From: CAYMPH01 sp964392365
Lineage (GTDB): Bacteria > Spirochaetota > UBA4802 > UBA5550
Assembly: GCA_964392365.1 (NCBI GenBank)
Contig: CAYMPH010000003.1
Span: forward strand, 248,001-312,000
DNA length: 64,000 bases
Reading direction: 5' to 3'
Below, piece after piece: positions 1 to 9,559 of this stretch. The notes under the pieces were generated by a model. It was not told the origin of the DNA, ran no database searches, and worked only from the letters and a program-made list of their open reading frames with translations. Positions within the stretch are counted from its first letter, which is position 1; each line of letters starts with the position of its first letter. Both the position numbers and the translations under genes were made by a program.

Positions 1-2
1 AT

Positions 3-1130
3 AATTTTAATCCCAATCAGCCTTTTACTGCTACTGATTTTTCCCGGGTTCCGTTCCTTTTAAAAAATGATATAAAAAAAGATATTCCCTCATTTATATC
101 AGAAAAAGCTAATAAAAAAAAATTAATCAGGGATATGACAGGCGGAACAACAGGCAACCCGCTTGAACTTTGGTTTACTGAAGATGAAATCAAGTATAAT
201 TTTGCAATACATGATGCCCGTTTGAAAAGGGTTTTTGGTGTCAAAACCGGTGATAAAATTGCTTCATTCCTTTCGAGAAAAATATGCCCAACTGATCAGA
301 AAACTCCTCCGTTTTGGAGATATAACAAAGCTTATAATCAGGTGCTCTATTCAACATATCACCTTAATGATAAAACAGCAGAAATTTATGTTGATCATCT
401 CCGTAAATATTCTCCTCGCCTGATAATAGGATATCCCAATACATTATATCTTATGGCAAAATATATCGTAGACAGGAAGCTTGAGCCTATTCCGATAAAA
501 GCTGCATTTACCAGTTCAGAGACTCTTTTTGATTACCAGAGGGAAATTATAGAAAAAGCTTTCAGTACGAAAATATGTAATGGTTATAGCCAGGCTGAAG
601 GTGTTGCTATGATATCTGAGTGTGAATTTGGAAAACTGCATGTACATCCGGAATATGGTTATATCGAATTCATAGATGTTCCAGGCTCTGATTTTAAAGA
701 AATTATCGGAACGACACTGTTTAATTACAATATGCCACTTATACGCTACCGCACCGGTGATTATGTAAAAATCTCCGAAGAAAAGGAATGTAAATGCGGA
801 AGGCCGTTTTTCCCGATTATTGAAACAATTATCGGAAGAGACGACAGCACATTCAAGCGAAGGGACGGCAGGCTGGTTAGTGCTTCGCATTTCGCTCAAC
901 CATTCAGACTTTATACAAATGATATACTTGAAGCTCAGGTAATACAGGAAGATTACGATAATATTACGGCAAAGCTTGTCATAAAGCCTGGATTTAAGGA
1001 TTTCGACGGTTTTATTTTTGAAATGCACCGAATCCTTGGCAATGATGTTAATGTTAAACTTGAAGTCGTGGATTCAATTGAAAAAACAATTTCCGGAAAA
1101 TTTAAATTTATTATTTCAAAGGTAAAGTGA
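3..1130 (+). CDS. CapK/phenylacetate-CoA ligase-like adenylate-forming enzyme (5' partial)
   Basis: The frame is open from the window edge, and the ATG at 135 lies inside the ATP-binding motif (MTGGTTGNPLEL), so the true start is upstream and the gene is partial. The ANL-superfamily landmarks are visible: the Thr/Gly-rich phosphate loop at nt 135-170, NGYSQAEG near nt 580 (adenine-binding region), IRYRTGDY near nt 740 and a lysine-containing SGKFKF tail at the C-terminus, preceded by a Cys pair (CKCGRP). Members of this family in glycan loci are called CapK and are thought to activate an acid or amino acid with ATP, but their substrates are mostly unproven. Family assignment is firm; the reaction is inferred. 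It is followed closely by a glycosyltransferase gene on the same strand. Confidence 0.8.
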   Translation, partial: NFNPNQPFTATDFSRVPFLLKNDIKKDIPSFISEKANKKKLIRDMTGGTTGNPLELWFTEDEIKYNFAIHDARLKRVFGVKTGDKIASFLSRKICPTDQKTPPFWRYNKAYNQVLYSTYHLNDKTAEIYVDHLRKYSPRLIIGYPNTLYLMAKYIVDRKLEPIPIKAAFTSSETLFDYQREIIEKAFSTKICNGYSQAEGVAMISECEFGKLHVHPEYGYIEFIDVPGSDFKEIIGTTLFNYNMPLIRYRTGDYVKISEEKECKCGRPFFPIIETIIGRDDSTFKRRDGRLVSASHFAQPFRLYTNDILEAQVIQEDYDNITAKLVIKPGFKDFDGFIFEMHRILGNDVNVKLEVVDSIEKTISGKFKFIISKVK

Positions 1131-1165
1131 TAAATTGATGAATTTTATATATATTTAATATTGAT

Positions 1166-2368
1166 ATGAACATTTTCATTATTCCATCATCATACCCAAC
1201 AATTAATAATCATATATCCGGAGTGTTTTATAAAGAACAGGCACTGTCACTTGGTGAATCAGGGAGTGATTTAAAAGTTGCTGTCAGCATCTTCGGTCGT
1301 TTTTCATTTCATGTTTCAAAAAGTTTAAGAGATAATGTTTCATTATTTAAAAACTATATCAAATCTAAAGATGAAATTATAAATCCATCTGGTAATTATT
1401 TTGAATTTGTGAAGCCGACTTTGACATGGACATGGCGTATCCTGGATGGAAATATAAAGGGTATAGTCAGATCACATGAAAAGAATTTTCTTAAAGCCAG
1501 AAATAAGCTAGGAAAAATAGATTTAATTCATGCGCATATATCTCATCCGGCTGGATATGCTGCTATGATAATAGCGGAGAAATATAAAGTCCCATATATA
1601 ATAACAGAGCATATGGGACCTTTCCCGTTTCCCAATTTAATAAAAAATGGAAAACTTGTAAAAAAATTAACAGAGCCGATGTTTCATGCCAGTAAAATAA
1701 TTTGTGTCAGCCCATCGCTTGAAAGAACAATAAACGAATTCGGCTTTGAAAATACCGTTTACATTCCAAATCTGATAGATGAAGAAAAATTTTTTCCTGT
1801 TAAAAATAAAAATTCTGCATTTACATTTTTTACCCTCGCGGCGATGGTTGATGAAAAAGGAATTCCGGAGCTGCTGAATTCTATTTCGCTTTCAGTAAAG
1901 ATTTTCCCGAAAATCATGTTTAAAATAGCCGGCGATGGTGAAAATCTTGAATCTTATAAAAAATTTGCTGTAGATAATGGATTTTCAGATAATATAATCT
2001 GGCTTGGACGTATATCACGTGAAGAAGCAGTTGAGGAGTATCAATCATGTGATGCTTTTATTCTGACAAGCAGGCACGAATCTTTTGGTGTTGTTTATAT
2101 TGAAGCTCTCGCTTGCGGAAAGCCTTTAATTGCAACAAGATGCGGGGGACCGGAAATTATTGTAAATAAAAACAACGGTATTCTCGTACCTGTCGGTGAT
2201 GTAAATTCAATTAAAGATGCTATTGTCTATGTTGTGAAAAATAAGAATAAATATAAAGCCTCTTTAATCAGGAATGATTTTTTGAAAAGATTTTCGAAAA
2301 AGGCAGTTGTTAAGCAGATAAAAGAACTTTATAAAAGTATTTTAAATAACAAAAGGCTTAAGATATAA
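1166..2368 (+). CDS. Glycosyltransferase family 4 (GT-B fold)
   Basis: A 400-residue GT-B glycosyltransferase predicted to add a sugar from an NDP-sugar to a lipid-linked glycan at the inner face of the cytoplasmic membrane. The N-terminal half has the acceptor-side pattern HAHISHPAG (about residues 130-138), and the C-terminal half has the donor-site signature RHESFGVVYIEALACGKP (about 307-324), the E-x7-E motif of GT4. No signal peptide is visible. The start at 1166 is the first in-frame ATG after the upstream gene, but no clear Shine-Dalgarno precedes it. The stop at 2368 is directly followed by the ATG of the 2-epimerase gene, so the two are co-transcribed. Donor and acceptor cannot be read from the sequence. 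Confidence 0.85.
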   Translation: MNIFIIPSSYPTINNHISGVFYKEQALSLGESGSDLKVAVSIFGRFSFHVSKSLRDNVSLFKNYIKSKDEIINPSGNYFEFVKPTLTWTWRILDGNIKGIVRSHEKNFLKARNKLGKIDLIHAHISHPAGYAAMIIAEKYKVPYIITEHMGPFPFPNLIKNGKLVKKLTEPMFHASKIICVSPSLERTINEFGFENTVYIPNLIDEEKFFPVKNKNSAFTFFTLAAMVDEKGIPELLNSISLSVKIFPKIMFKIAGDGENLESYKKFAVDNGFSDNIIWLGRISREEAVEEYQSCDAFILTSRHESFGVVYIEALACGKPLIATRCGGPEIIVNKNNGILVPVGDVNSIKDAIVYVVKNKNKYKASLIRNDFLKRFSKKAVVKQIKELYKSILNNKRLKI

Positions 2369-3481
2369 ATGAAAATCGTAACAGTAATAGGAGCCCGTCC
2401 TCAGTTTGTAAAAGCAGCTGTTGTCAGCCGGGAGATTAAAAGCAGAACCGGTATTGAGGAAGTATTAATTCATACCGGCCAGCATTTCGACGCAAACATG
2501 AGCGAAATTTTTTTTGATGAAATGAAAATCCCCAAGCCTGATTATAATCTTGAAATCAGCGGTCTGTCGCATGGTGCAATGACAGGCAGAATGTTTGAAT
2601 CTATTGAAAAAGTTTTAATAAGCGAAAAACCGGATACTGTTCTAGTGTATGGTGATACGAATTCAACTCTTGCAGGAGCCCTGGCTGCTGTTAAGCTTCA
2701 TATTCCTGTTGGACATGTTGAAGCAGGACTCAGATCATTCAATTTCAAAATGCCTGAAGAAGTAAACAGAATTATAACGGATAGAATTTCAAAATGGCTT
2801 TTGTGTCCTACTGAAACCGCTATTAAAAATTTAGCATCCGAAGGAATTATTGATAACGGCAGGAGCATAAGTTCATCTGATGGTTTTATTGTGAAAAATG
2901 CCGGAGATGTAATGTATGATGCTGCTTTATTCTATAAATCTATTGCTGTTTTCAAGTCAGATACTGAAAAAATATTGTCTGAATATAAAAACGGATTTTA
3001 TCTCGCTACTATTCATAGAGCTGAAAATACGGATGATCCGGTTAGACTAGTTAGTATATTAAAAGCGCTTAATAAAATTGCAGAGAAGATTCCGGTTGTT
3101 CTTCCCCTGCATCCACGAACAAAAAAAATTATTGAATCTTCAGGCTCCAGTAAATCTGTTTATAGAGGAATTATCTTTATTGATCCAGTCGGATATTTTG
3201 ATATGATCGGGCTCTTATCAAACTGTTCTGGAGTTTTCACAGACAGCGGCGGAGTTCAGAAGGAAGCATGCTTTTTTCATAAACTTTGCGTTACACTGCG
3301 GGATGAGACAGAATGGGTTGAACTTGTTGAAAACGGTTTTAATGAGCTGGCTGGCGCTGATTATGATAAAATTATTTCTGCTGAAAGAAAAATTTCCGGT
3401 AAAAAAACTGATTTTTCAAAAAAACTTTATGGCGATGGCAATGCCGGGAAAAAGATTGTGGATATATTGTTTGGTGTGTGA
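2369..3481 (+). CDS. wecB: UDP-N-acetylglucosamine 2-epimerase (non-hydrolysing)
   Basis: A cytosolic enzyme that interconverts UDP-GlcNAc and UDP-ManNAc, supplying ManNAc-type sugars to surface polysaccharides. At 370 residues it has the family's usual length. Diagnostic motifs are all present: GARPQFVKAA at the start, VYGDTNSTLAG (about 91-101), HVEAGLRSF (about 114-122), PEEVNRIITD (about 127-136), TIHRAENT (about 213-220) and TDSGGVQKEA (about 290-299) that binds the UDP. The ATG follows the previous stop without a gap, so translation is probably coupled. No UDP-ManNAc dehydrogenase (WecC) is in the window, so the final sugar is unknown. The next gene converges on it from the minus strand. 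Confidence 0.93.
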   Translation: MKIVTVIGARPQFVKAAVVSREIKSRTGIEEVLIHTGQHFDANMSEIFFDEMKIPKPDYNLEISGLSHGAMTGRMFESIEKVLISEKPDTVLVYGDTNSTLAGALAAVKLHIPVGHVEAGLRSFNFKMPEEVNRIITDRISKWLLCPTETAIKNLASEGIIDNGRSISSSDGFIVKNAGDVMYDAALFYKSIAVFKSDTEKILSEYKNGFYLATIHRAENTDDPVRLVSILKALNKIAEKIPVVLPLHPRTKKIIESSGSSKSVYRGIIFIDPVGYFDMIGLLSNCSGVFTDSGGVQKEACFFHKLCVTLRDETEWVELVENGFNELAGADYDKIISAERKISGKKTDFSKKLYGDGNAGKKIVDILFGV

Positions 3482-3556
3482 TATTAATATAGAAGTGAAT
3501 GAGAAGGGTTAGAGATAAAATTTAATTAAACACTTATTCCGGTTTAGTATAAAATA

Positions 3557-4837
3557 TTACTTGGTGTTTTTTTCAGCTTTATATTCATTACTGATAAATT
3601 CCAGATGGGCAATCATATCGCCATAAACTTTTTCAGAAACAAATTTTTCTTTAAATAAATTCTTCGCGTTTGCTGACATCGTTAATAATTTTTCTTTATT
3701 ATTATTAATATCCTTAATTTTGTAAATAAAATCGCTCACATCAGAATTAAGATATGAAATTCCGCAATTGTTTTCAGAGATTAATTCTGATAAAACGCCT
3801 TCTGTGCAATTTAATAACGGAAGACCGGCAGAAAGGTATTCAATTGGTTTATTCGGAAGATTCATTTTAAAATTATCGATATTTATGTATGGCGTTAACC
3901 CGAGAGATGATCTTCTCATCAGCGTCCAAATTTCAGATGATCCGATCCATCCGGGAAAAATTACATTACTTCTGAATCCTGCTTTTTGTTTATAGTAATT
4001 CTTCTTTTCCCCGTCTCCACAAATGACAAATATTATTTCAGGGTTTGTCTGAAATAATTCTTTAGCACCTTCAATAACAGTATCAAGGTCAAATTGCTGG
4101 CCAAGAGTCCCGAAGAAACATATTATGAACTGACCTTCTTTTTTATCAAAAATATTTAATGAATCCCAAAATTTTTCTCCTGCTGAAATTTTCTCCTGAT
4201 CAGGAATTTTCTCGCTATACCCCATTGGGAAAACATGATCATTCTGCTTTTTATCCCTGCGTCCATATTTTAATGACCAGTCTAAAAATTGATCAGTTAG
4301 TGCGTATATGGCAGTTGAACGGGAAAAAATCTGACGGGCCATGAAAATAAAAGGATATAAAATAGTTTTTCCAATATTACGTAATACAGACGGTAAAGCA
4401 TCATAAAAAATATCAGGCCATAAATCACGCACATCAACAACAACGGGTATGGAATATTTTTCACCTATCAATACTGCATAGTAACTGAGTTCTATAGTCG
4501 GGTAAGAACATAATATTATATCAGGTTTTTCAGTATCAACAGCTTTTTTGTAAAATTTTCTTGCTATAGCCAGGTGATTGAATATTCTGCTGAGTGAAAT
4601 ATTTCTCTTATAACCTATCGAATGCAAGAGATGAATTGAATAATTATCTTTAATTTTTATTATTAAATCTTTGCCGTATCGATTCTTTTTTTTAATATGA
4701 TCAAAATCAGAATTCCACCAGATTACATTATGACCCATTGATGCGAGCATATTGCTGATAATTCCGGCTCGATATAGACGGGGATTATTGTCGTCAACAG
4801 GTAAAGGTTCTCCAACTGTAATGAGCCAGATGTTCAT
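3557..4837 (-). CDS. Glycosyltransferase family 4, WbuB-like (paralogue of the gene at 5426)
   Basis: A 426-residue GT-B glycosyltransferase of the WbuB/GT4 type. It opens with NIWLITVGEPLPVDD, has a Gly-rich donor loop GTLGQQFDLDTVIEG (about residues 243-257), FVICGDGEKK (about 270-279) and the sugar-binding stretch NKPIEYLSAGLPLLN (about 329-343). It lies opposite to the rest of the cluster and diverges from a close paralogue at 5426-6685, which has the same N-terminus, the same GWI-S--IWTL segment and nearly the same length. No Shine-Dalgarno is obvious before the ATG. It probably transfers an amino-deoxy sugar such as a FucNAc-like donor, as characterised WbuB relatives do, but that is inference. 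Confidence 0.83.
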   Translation of the reverse strand: MNIWLITVGEPLPVDDNNPRLYRAGIISNMLASMGHNVIWWNSDFDHIKKKNRYGKDLIIKIKDNYSIHLLHSIGYKRNISLSRIFNHLAIARKFYKKAVDTEKPDIILCSYPTIELSYYAVLIGEKYSIPVVVDVRDLWPDIFYDALPSVLRNIGKTILYPFIFMARQIFSRSTAIYALTDQFLDWSLKYGRRDKKQNDHVFPMGYSEKIPDQEKISAGEKFWDSLNIFDKKEGQFIICFFGTLGQQFDLDTVIEGAKELFQTNPEIIFVICGDGEKKNYYKQKAGFRSNVIFPGWIGSSEIWTLMRRSSLGLTPYINIDNFKMNLPNKPIEYLSAGLPLLNCTEGVLSELISENNCGISYLNSDVSDFIYKIKDINNNKEKLLTMSANAKNLFKEKFVSEKVYGDMIAHLEFISNEYKAEKNTK

Positions 4838-5425
4838 TTCTGATTGACTAAAATATAGATAGTATCAATAATTCTATTCATTTCATTCCTGCGTTTCAAA
4901 ATGTAAAAAGTTCTCTATAAATCTTTTTTAATTTGTATGACTTGTATTTTTTATCGTCTAAGCGATTATAATTTTCATATATAGCAAAGAATCCAGTTTT
5001 TTTTAAACACTTTTTTCGATATTTATCTTTTGAAATATGATAACCTGATCGATATCCAGACCGGAGCGTTCAGATGCTGATGACTTCTAATAAACTTTTC
5101 TTTTTAGAAAACCGCAATGACCGCATAGTCGTTACATATTACTTTGAAAAAAATTTCATTTGATATGTATTTACATACTATATGTTCTATCTGAAAATTT
5201 CAAGGATATTTTATCCTTGAATTCAAGTTCAAAAAAATGATTGCTTTTTGTACCAATACTGTTTTAGCATAAATATGCTGTTAATTTCAGTAAGTACTGA
5301 TTTATCGAGAAGTTGGCAACTTCAATAATAATTATCAGGGATGGAATTAATAACATTTTATATATATTTCCTGATTCTAGGAGAGAAAAGTGCCTATTTG
5401 ATTATTAAAGGAAAGGCAGAAGATT
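4838..5425. other. Divergent intergenic region between paralogous glycosyltransferase genes
   Basis: This 588-base AT-rich stretch separates two divergent genes. I find no convincing reading frame. A perfect 9-bp inverted repeat with a 3-base loop lies at 5200-5220 (TCAAGGATA/TATCCTTGA); it has no T-run behind it, so it looks more like a protein-binding site or a stable 5'-leader hairpin than a terminator. The promoters of both glycosyltransferase genes must lie here, but I could not pick convincing -35/-10 pairs. Confidence 0.5.
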
Positions 5426-6685
5426 ATGAGAATCTGGCTAATTGCTGTTGGAGAGCCTTTACCTACTGATGGAGCTGTAAGACTTCTAAGAGCCGGGATT
5501 CTGGCAGATATGCTTTCAGAAAATGGCCATGATGTTGTATTCTGGACGTCCACTTTTGATCACACGCAAAAAAAACAGAGATTCATTGAAAACACTGAAA
5601 TTCAATATAGAGAAAACTACAAAATTATCCTTATTAAATCTTTATCATACAAATTCAATATATCAATTCCCAGAATTATAAGCCATAGAAATTCCGCAAC
5701 GCAATTTGCTGAACTTTCCCTGTCAGAAAAACCTCCTGATATCATTCTTGCTTCATACCCTGCAATCGAACTTTGCGTACAGTCGGTCCGTTATGGGGAA
5801 AAATTTCATGTGCCTGTTGTAATTGATTTGCGCGACATGTGGCCGGATATTTTTTTAAACATTGCTCCTGTTTTCTTTAAACCATTAGCACGCCTGATTC
5901 TGCATCCGATGTTTTCCGGAGCAAAAGAGGTCTTTGGGAAAGCTGATGCTCTTTTTGGAATAACAGACGGTTATGTTTCATGGGCGCTTGGTTATGCCGG
6001 CAGGAAAAAAAATAATTTTGATTCGGAATATCCACTTGCATATGATGATAAATCTCCGGATAAAAAAATGATAAAGGAAGCCGGCCTGTTCTGGAAGAAC
6101 CTTGGAATTTATTCCTCTTCGAAAATTTTTATTGTATCATTCTTCGGTACAATCGGCAGACAGTTTGAACTTGATACAGTCATAAATGCAGCAAAAATTT
6201 TACAGGATGAGAAAGTTAATATCAGATTTGTTATATGCGGTTCCGGAGAAATGCTTGATAACTGTAAAAAAATGGCATCCGGCTTAAGCAATATTATTTT
6301 TCCAGGATGGATCAATTCAGCTCAGATCTGGACTCTGCTCAAGCTGTCTAAAGCGGGGCTGGCCCCGTATAAAAGCACAAGCGATTTTACAATATCTTAT
6401 CCTAATAAATCCATTGAATATATGTCTGCCGGCCTGCCTGTTATTTCAAGTCTTAAAGGTTCCCTTGAGGATCTTCTGAATAAAAGCGAATCCGGTATAA
6501 CATATCAGAATAATAATGTTTCTGATCTGATCAGGAAGCTGATGAGTTTGTATGATAATCCGGTTTTACTTAAAAAAATGTCTGAAAATTCATTAAAACT
6601 TTACAGGGAAAAATTTATTGCTAAAAATGTTTATGGAAATATGATTGACCAATTGATTAAAATTGCAGAAAAATACGCTAAATGA
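5426..6685 (+). CDS. Glycosyltransferase family 4, WbuB-like
   Basis: A 419-residue GT-B transferase, the forward-strand paralogue of 3557-4837. It starts MRIWLIAVGEPLPTDG, carries GTIGRQFELDTVINAA (about residues 235-250), FVICGSGE (about 266-273), the GWINSAQIWTL segment and NKSIEYMSAGLPVIS (about 325-339), all typical of the donor half of GT4 enzymes. The start follows a purine-rich AAAGGAAAGGCAGAAG leader, which supports ATG 5426. Donor is unknown. Because the two copies are inverted relative to each other across 590 bases, they could recombine and flip the intergenic region. The next gene, a methyltransferase, is 93 bases downstream, after a weak 6-bp hairpin (6693-6713). Confidence 0.83.
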   Translation: MRIWLIAVGEPLPTDGAVRLLRAGILADMLSENGHDVVFWTSTFDHTQKKQRFIENTEIQYRENYKIILIKSLSYKFNISIPRIISHRNSATQFAELSLSEKPPDIILASYPAIELCVQSVRYGEKFHVPVVIDLRDMWPDIFLNIAPVFFKPLARLILHPMFSGAKEVFGKADALFGITDGYVSWALGYAGRKKNNFDSEYPLAYDDKSPDKKMIKEAGLFWKNLGIYSSSKIFIVSFFGTIGRQFELDTVINAAKILQDEKVNIRFVICGSGEMLDNCKKMASGLSNIIFPGWINSAQIWTLLKLSKAGLAPYKSTSDFTISYPNKSIEYMSAGLPVISSLKGSLEDLLNKSESGITYQNNNVSDLIRKLMSLYDNPVLLKKMSENSLKLYREKFIAKNVYGNMIDQLIKIAEKYAK

Positions 6686-6778
6686 AAAATAGATCCTCCG
6701 TTTGCACGAGGATTATATTAAGTAGATGATAAAGCAAATTCTTGAAGATGAGAATACAGTAAAGGAATTTTAAATATA

Positions 6779-7555
6779 ATGGATAATGATTTTTATGATG
6801 TGACAGAGATTCCAGGTGATGATATTACAAGGGAACAGCTTGAAAGGAATTATCATAGATATTACTGGGCCGGAACATATTGCAAAGGAAAATCAGTTCT
6901 CGAGGTAGCCTGCGGATCAGGGCAGGGTCTTGGTTATTTATCCGGTTTGGCTAAAAAATTTACCGCTGGTGATTATTCTCAGAAACTGCTGGATATAGCA
7001 GGGAATCATTATGGTAAAAGAATAGATTTGAAAAAATTTGATGCGCAGAAAATGCCTTTTAAAGAAAAATCTTTTGATGTTATTGTTTTATTTGAAGCAA
7101 TATATTATATTCCTAATGCAGAAAAATTTATATCTGAATGCCGCAGGGTTTTGAAAAAAGGCGGCAGGCTTCTAATCGCAACTGCAAATAAGGATTTATT
7201 TGATTTTAATTCAAGTCCTTATACTTATAAATATTATGGTGTTGTTGAGCTTAACGGGCTTTTATCAAAATACGGATTTGAAACGGAATTTTTCGGGAAC
7301 AGCCCTTTATCTGAAGCCGGGATGATTCAGAAAATTTTAAGACCGGTTAAAATGATAGCTTCAAAAATTGGAATAATTCCGAAAACAATGAAAGGGAAAA
7401 AACTGCTGAAACGTATTGTTTTCGGGAAATTACTGAAAATGCCGAATGAAATAAAAGCAGGCATGATGGAATTTGTTGAGCCGGTAAAACTTGATGCCGG
7501 CGTGCCTGATATCAGGCATAAGGTCATTTATGCATCAGCTTTATTGAAAAAATAA
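6779..7555 (+). CDS. Class I SAM-dependent methyltransferase
   Basis: A 258-residue Rossmann-fold methyltransferase. Motif I is VLEVACGSGQGLGYL (about residues 40-54), the acidic residue of motif II is GDYSQK, and the post-motif region FDVIVLFEAIYYIPNAEKF and GGRLLIATAN are those of Methyltransf_11/25 families. The C-terminal 80 residues are basic and may contact the glycan or the membrane. Set among sugar-modifying genes, it most likely O- or N-methylates a sugar of the surface polysaccharide. The substrate cannot be told from the sequence. It runs into the TylF-like gene after 13 bases. Confidence 0.82.
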   Translation: MDNDFYDVTEIPGDDITREQLERNYHRYYWAGTYCKGKSVLEVACGSGQGLGYLSGLAKKFTAGDYSQKLLDIAGNHYGKRIDLKKFDAQKMPFKEKSFDVIVLFEAIYYIPNAEKFISECRRVLKKGGRLLIATANKDLFDFNSSPYTYKYYGVVELNGLLSKYGFETEFFGNSPLSEAGMIQKILRPVKMIASKIGIIPKTMKGKKLLKRIVFGKLLKMPNEIKAGMMEFVEPVKLDAGVPDIRHKVIYASALLKK

Positions 7556-7568
7556 AAAGGAAAAATCA

Positions 7569-8327
7569 ATGAGTGAAAAAAAACCGGAAGCTTCAGGCGG
7601 ATTCAGAACCGGGGGTGACAGGGAAAGTTCAAGAGAATATGCCCGTATTTTCGATGAATCAAAAGACAACACTGAGGCGAAGCTTCACAATTTTCCGAAA
7701 TATGTCCGAAGACAGGATATGACTAAACTTCTTGCACGCTATGAAATATTCAAGCGCGTACTTCATACAAAAGGCTCGATCGTTGAGTGCGGAGTTTTCC
7801 GCGGTGCAGGGGTTATGTCGTGGGGGTTGTTCAGCGAAATTCTTGAACCTGTTGATTTAACCAGAAGAATATACGGATTTGACACTTTTGCCGGATTTCC
7901 AAATGTTTCCGAGAAGGATGATAACAGTGTCAGAAAGCCTTCTGAAGGGGATTTGAAGGCTGATGTATATGACGAGCTTCAGAGCATTATAAAAACTTTT
8001 GACAGCGGGAGATTTCTTGGTCATATTGACAAGGTGAAGCTCATTAAGGGCGATGCATCTAAAACAATACCTGCATTTATAAAACAGAACCAGCATCTTG
8101 TAGTGAGTTTACTCTTTCTTGATTTTGATTTATATGAGCCAACAAAAATAGCAATTGAAAACTTTTTTCCTAGAATGCCGAAAGGATCAATCATTGCATT
8201 TGACGAAATTGACAATCCGATATGGCCTGGTGAAACCATGGCGCTGCTGGATACTCTGGGAATAAACAGACTTAAAATAGAAAGACTTGATTTCGATCCG
8301 TACATTGGATTCGCGGTTATAGACTAA
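7569..8327 (+). CDS. TylF/MycF-like sugar O-methyltransferase
   Basis: A 252-residue member of the TylF (macrocin O-methyltransferase) family, metal- and SAM-dependent enzymes that methylate sugar hydroxyls. Visible landmarks are IVECGVFRGAGVMSWG (SAM motif I, about residues 71-86), YGFDTFAGFP (about 100-109), LLFLDFDLYEPTK (about 179-191) with the metal-binding Asp residues, and GSIIAFDEID (about 202-211). A good Shine-Dalgarno (AAAAAGGAAAAATCA) precedes the ATG. The next gene, a DegT aminotransferase, is 19 bases away, and such neighbours are common where amino-deoxy sugars are made and then methylated. Confidence 0.87.
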   Translation: MSEKKPEASGGFRTGGDRESSREYARIFDESKDNTEAKLHNFPKYVRRQDMTKLLARYEIFKRVLHTKGSIVECGVFRGAGVMSWGLFSEILEPVDLTRRIYGFDTFAGFPNVSEKDDNSVRKPSEGDLKADVYDELQSIIKTFDSGRFLGHIDKVKLIKGDASKTIPAFIKQNQHLVVSLLFLDFDLYEPTKIAIENFFPRMPKGSIIAFDEIDNPIWPGETMALLDTLGINRLKIERLDFDPYIGFAVID

Positions 8328-8346
8328 TTTTTTCCAGGTGGAGATT

Positions 8347-9462
8347 ATGGAAGCAAAAGTAAAATTTTTTGATTATCCGCTTCAGTTCGGTGTAAAAAAA
8401 GATAAATATCTTGAGATAATAGAAGATACATTAACCAGGGGTGCTTATATCCTTGGCGAAGATCTTGAAAGATTTGAAAGAAATCTCGCAAAATTCATCA
8501 ATGTTAAATATGCCATAGGTGTTTCAAACTGCACAAACGCTCTACTTCTTTCACTGCATGCAGCAGGGATCGGTCCGGGCGATGAAGTGATATCTGTTTC
8601 TCATACATTTGTTGCAACTATTGAAGTAATTAAATTCCTCGGTGCAACTCCAGTACTTATTGATATCGCAGATGATCATAATATGGATGCTGAAAAAATT
8701 GAAGCAGCAATAACTAAAAAAACCAAAGCGATAATGCCGGTTCAGCTTAACGGACATATCTGTAAAAATATGAATCAGATTATCGATATTGCTAAAAAAC
8801 ATAATCTTATCGTTATTGAAGATGCAGCTCAGTCTCTCGGAGCTCACATTAACGGGAAATATGCCGGTACATTCGGTCTTACAGGCTGTTTCAGTTTCTA
8901 TCCGGCAAAACTTCTTGGAGCATTCGGAGATGCAGGAGCCATTGTTACTGATGACGAGGCGATGTATAAAAAACTAAAACTTCTACGCAATCACGGCAGG
9001 GGTGAGGGAACACCTATTAATATGTGGGGATTGAATTGCCGCCTTGACAATCTTCATGGTGCAATTCTTGATTACAAGCTGACTCTGCTTCCTGATTGGA
9101 TTAAAAGAAGAAGGGAAATTGCAAAAAAATATTGCGACGGACTGTCTGATATTAAAGACCTTCTTCTGCCTGAATCACCTGGTGCCGATTCTTCGAGATA
9201 TGATGTGTTTCAGAACTATGAGCTTGAAACTGAAAACAGAGACGGTCTGTTGAAGTATATGACAGATTCAGGAGTTCAGTGCCCGATCCAGTGGGGCGGT
9301 ATGGGTGTCCATCAGTTTGAGGCTCTTGACATGGGACATTTTAAGCTTCCACGTACTGACAGTATGTTTAGAAATTCCCTTATGCTGCCGTTGTATCCGG
9401 AGCTTGAAAATGAAAAGATTGATTATGTTATTTCAACAGTGAGAAAATTTTTCGGAAAGTAA
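8347..9462 (+). CDS. DegT/DnrJ/EryC1/StrS-family sugar aminotransferase
   Basis: A PLP-dependent aminotransferase (371 residues from this start) that would convert a keto-sugar nucleotide to an amino-sugar nucleotide. The fold landmarks are GVSNCTNALLL (PLP phosphate site), GDEVISVSHTFVAT, VIEDAAQSLGA with the Asp that pairs with the pyridine nitrogen, and SFYPAKLLGAFGDAGA with the Schiff-base lysine. I chose ATG 8347 over GTG 8338 because the latter lies within the strong ribosome-binding sequence AGGTGGAG (8336-8343). It is distinct from the second DegT gene at 12871. Its product may be a 3- or 4-amino sugar; the ketosugar precursor is unknown. Confidence 0.88.
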   Translation: MEAKVKFFDYPLQFGVKKDKYLEIIEDTLTRGAYILGEDLERFERNLAKFINVKYAIGVSNCTNALLLSLHAAGIGPGDEVISVSHTFVATIEVIKFLGATPVLIDIADDHNMDAEKIEAAITKKTKAIMPVQLNGHICKNMNQIIDIAKKHNLIVIEDAAQSLGAHINGKYAGTFGLTGCFSFYPAKLLGAFGDAGAIVTDDEAMYKKLKLLRNHGRGEGTPINMWGLNCRLDNLHGAILDYKLTLLPDWIKRRREIAKKYCDGLSDIKDLLLPESPGADSSRYDVFQNYELETENRDGLLKYMTDSGVQCPIQWGGMGVHQFEALDMGHFKLPRTDSMFRNSLMLPLYPELENEKIDYVISTVRKFFGK

Positions 9463-9559
9463 AATGGTGGCCGCCCTTCACCAAAAGGGGGGCGATTAAA
9501 TGGATAATACGTTCTGTAGGTTGCCATAAATTAGATAAAAAAAATTACTGGATAAAAAT

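Noticed and set aside
516..1028. A 170-codon minus-strand frame over the CapK-like gene
   Set aside because: It mirrors a clear adenylate-forming enzyme, and its translation has no motif.
6691..6715. ATCCTC/GAGGAT hairpin behind the glycosyltransferase gene as a terminator
   Set aside because: Only six base pairs with no T-run; the downstream methyltransferase gene is probably co-transcribed.
9465..9500. CGCCC...GGGCG hairpin between aminotransferase and methyltransferase genes
   Set aside because: Five-base stem, no T-run and no copies seen elsewhere.
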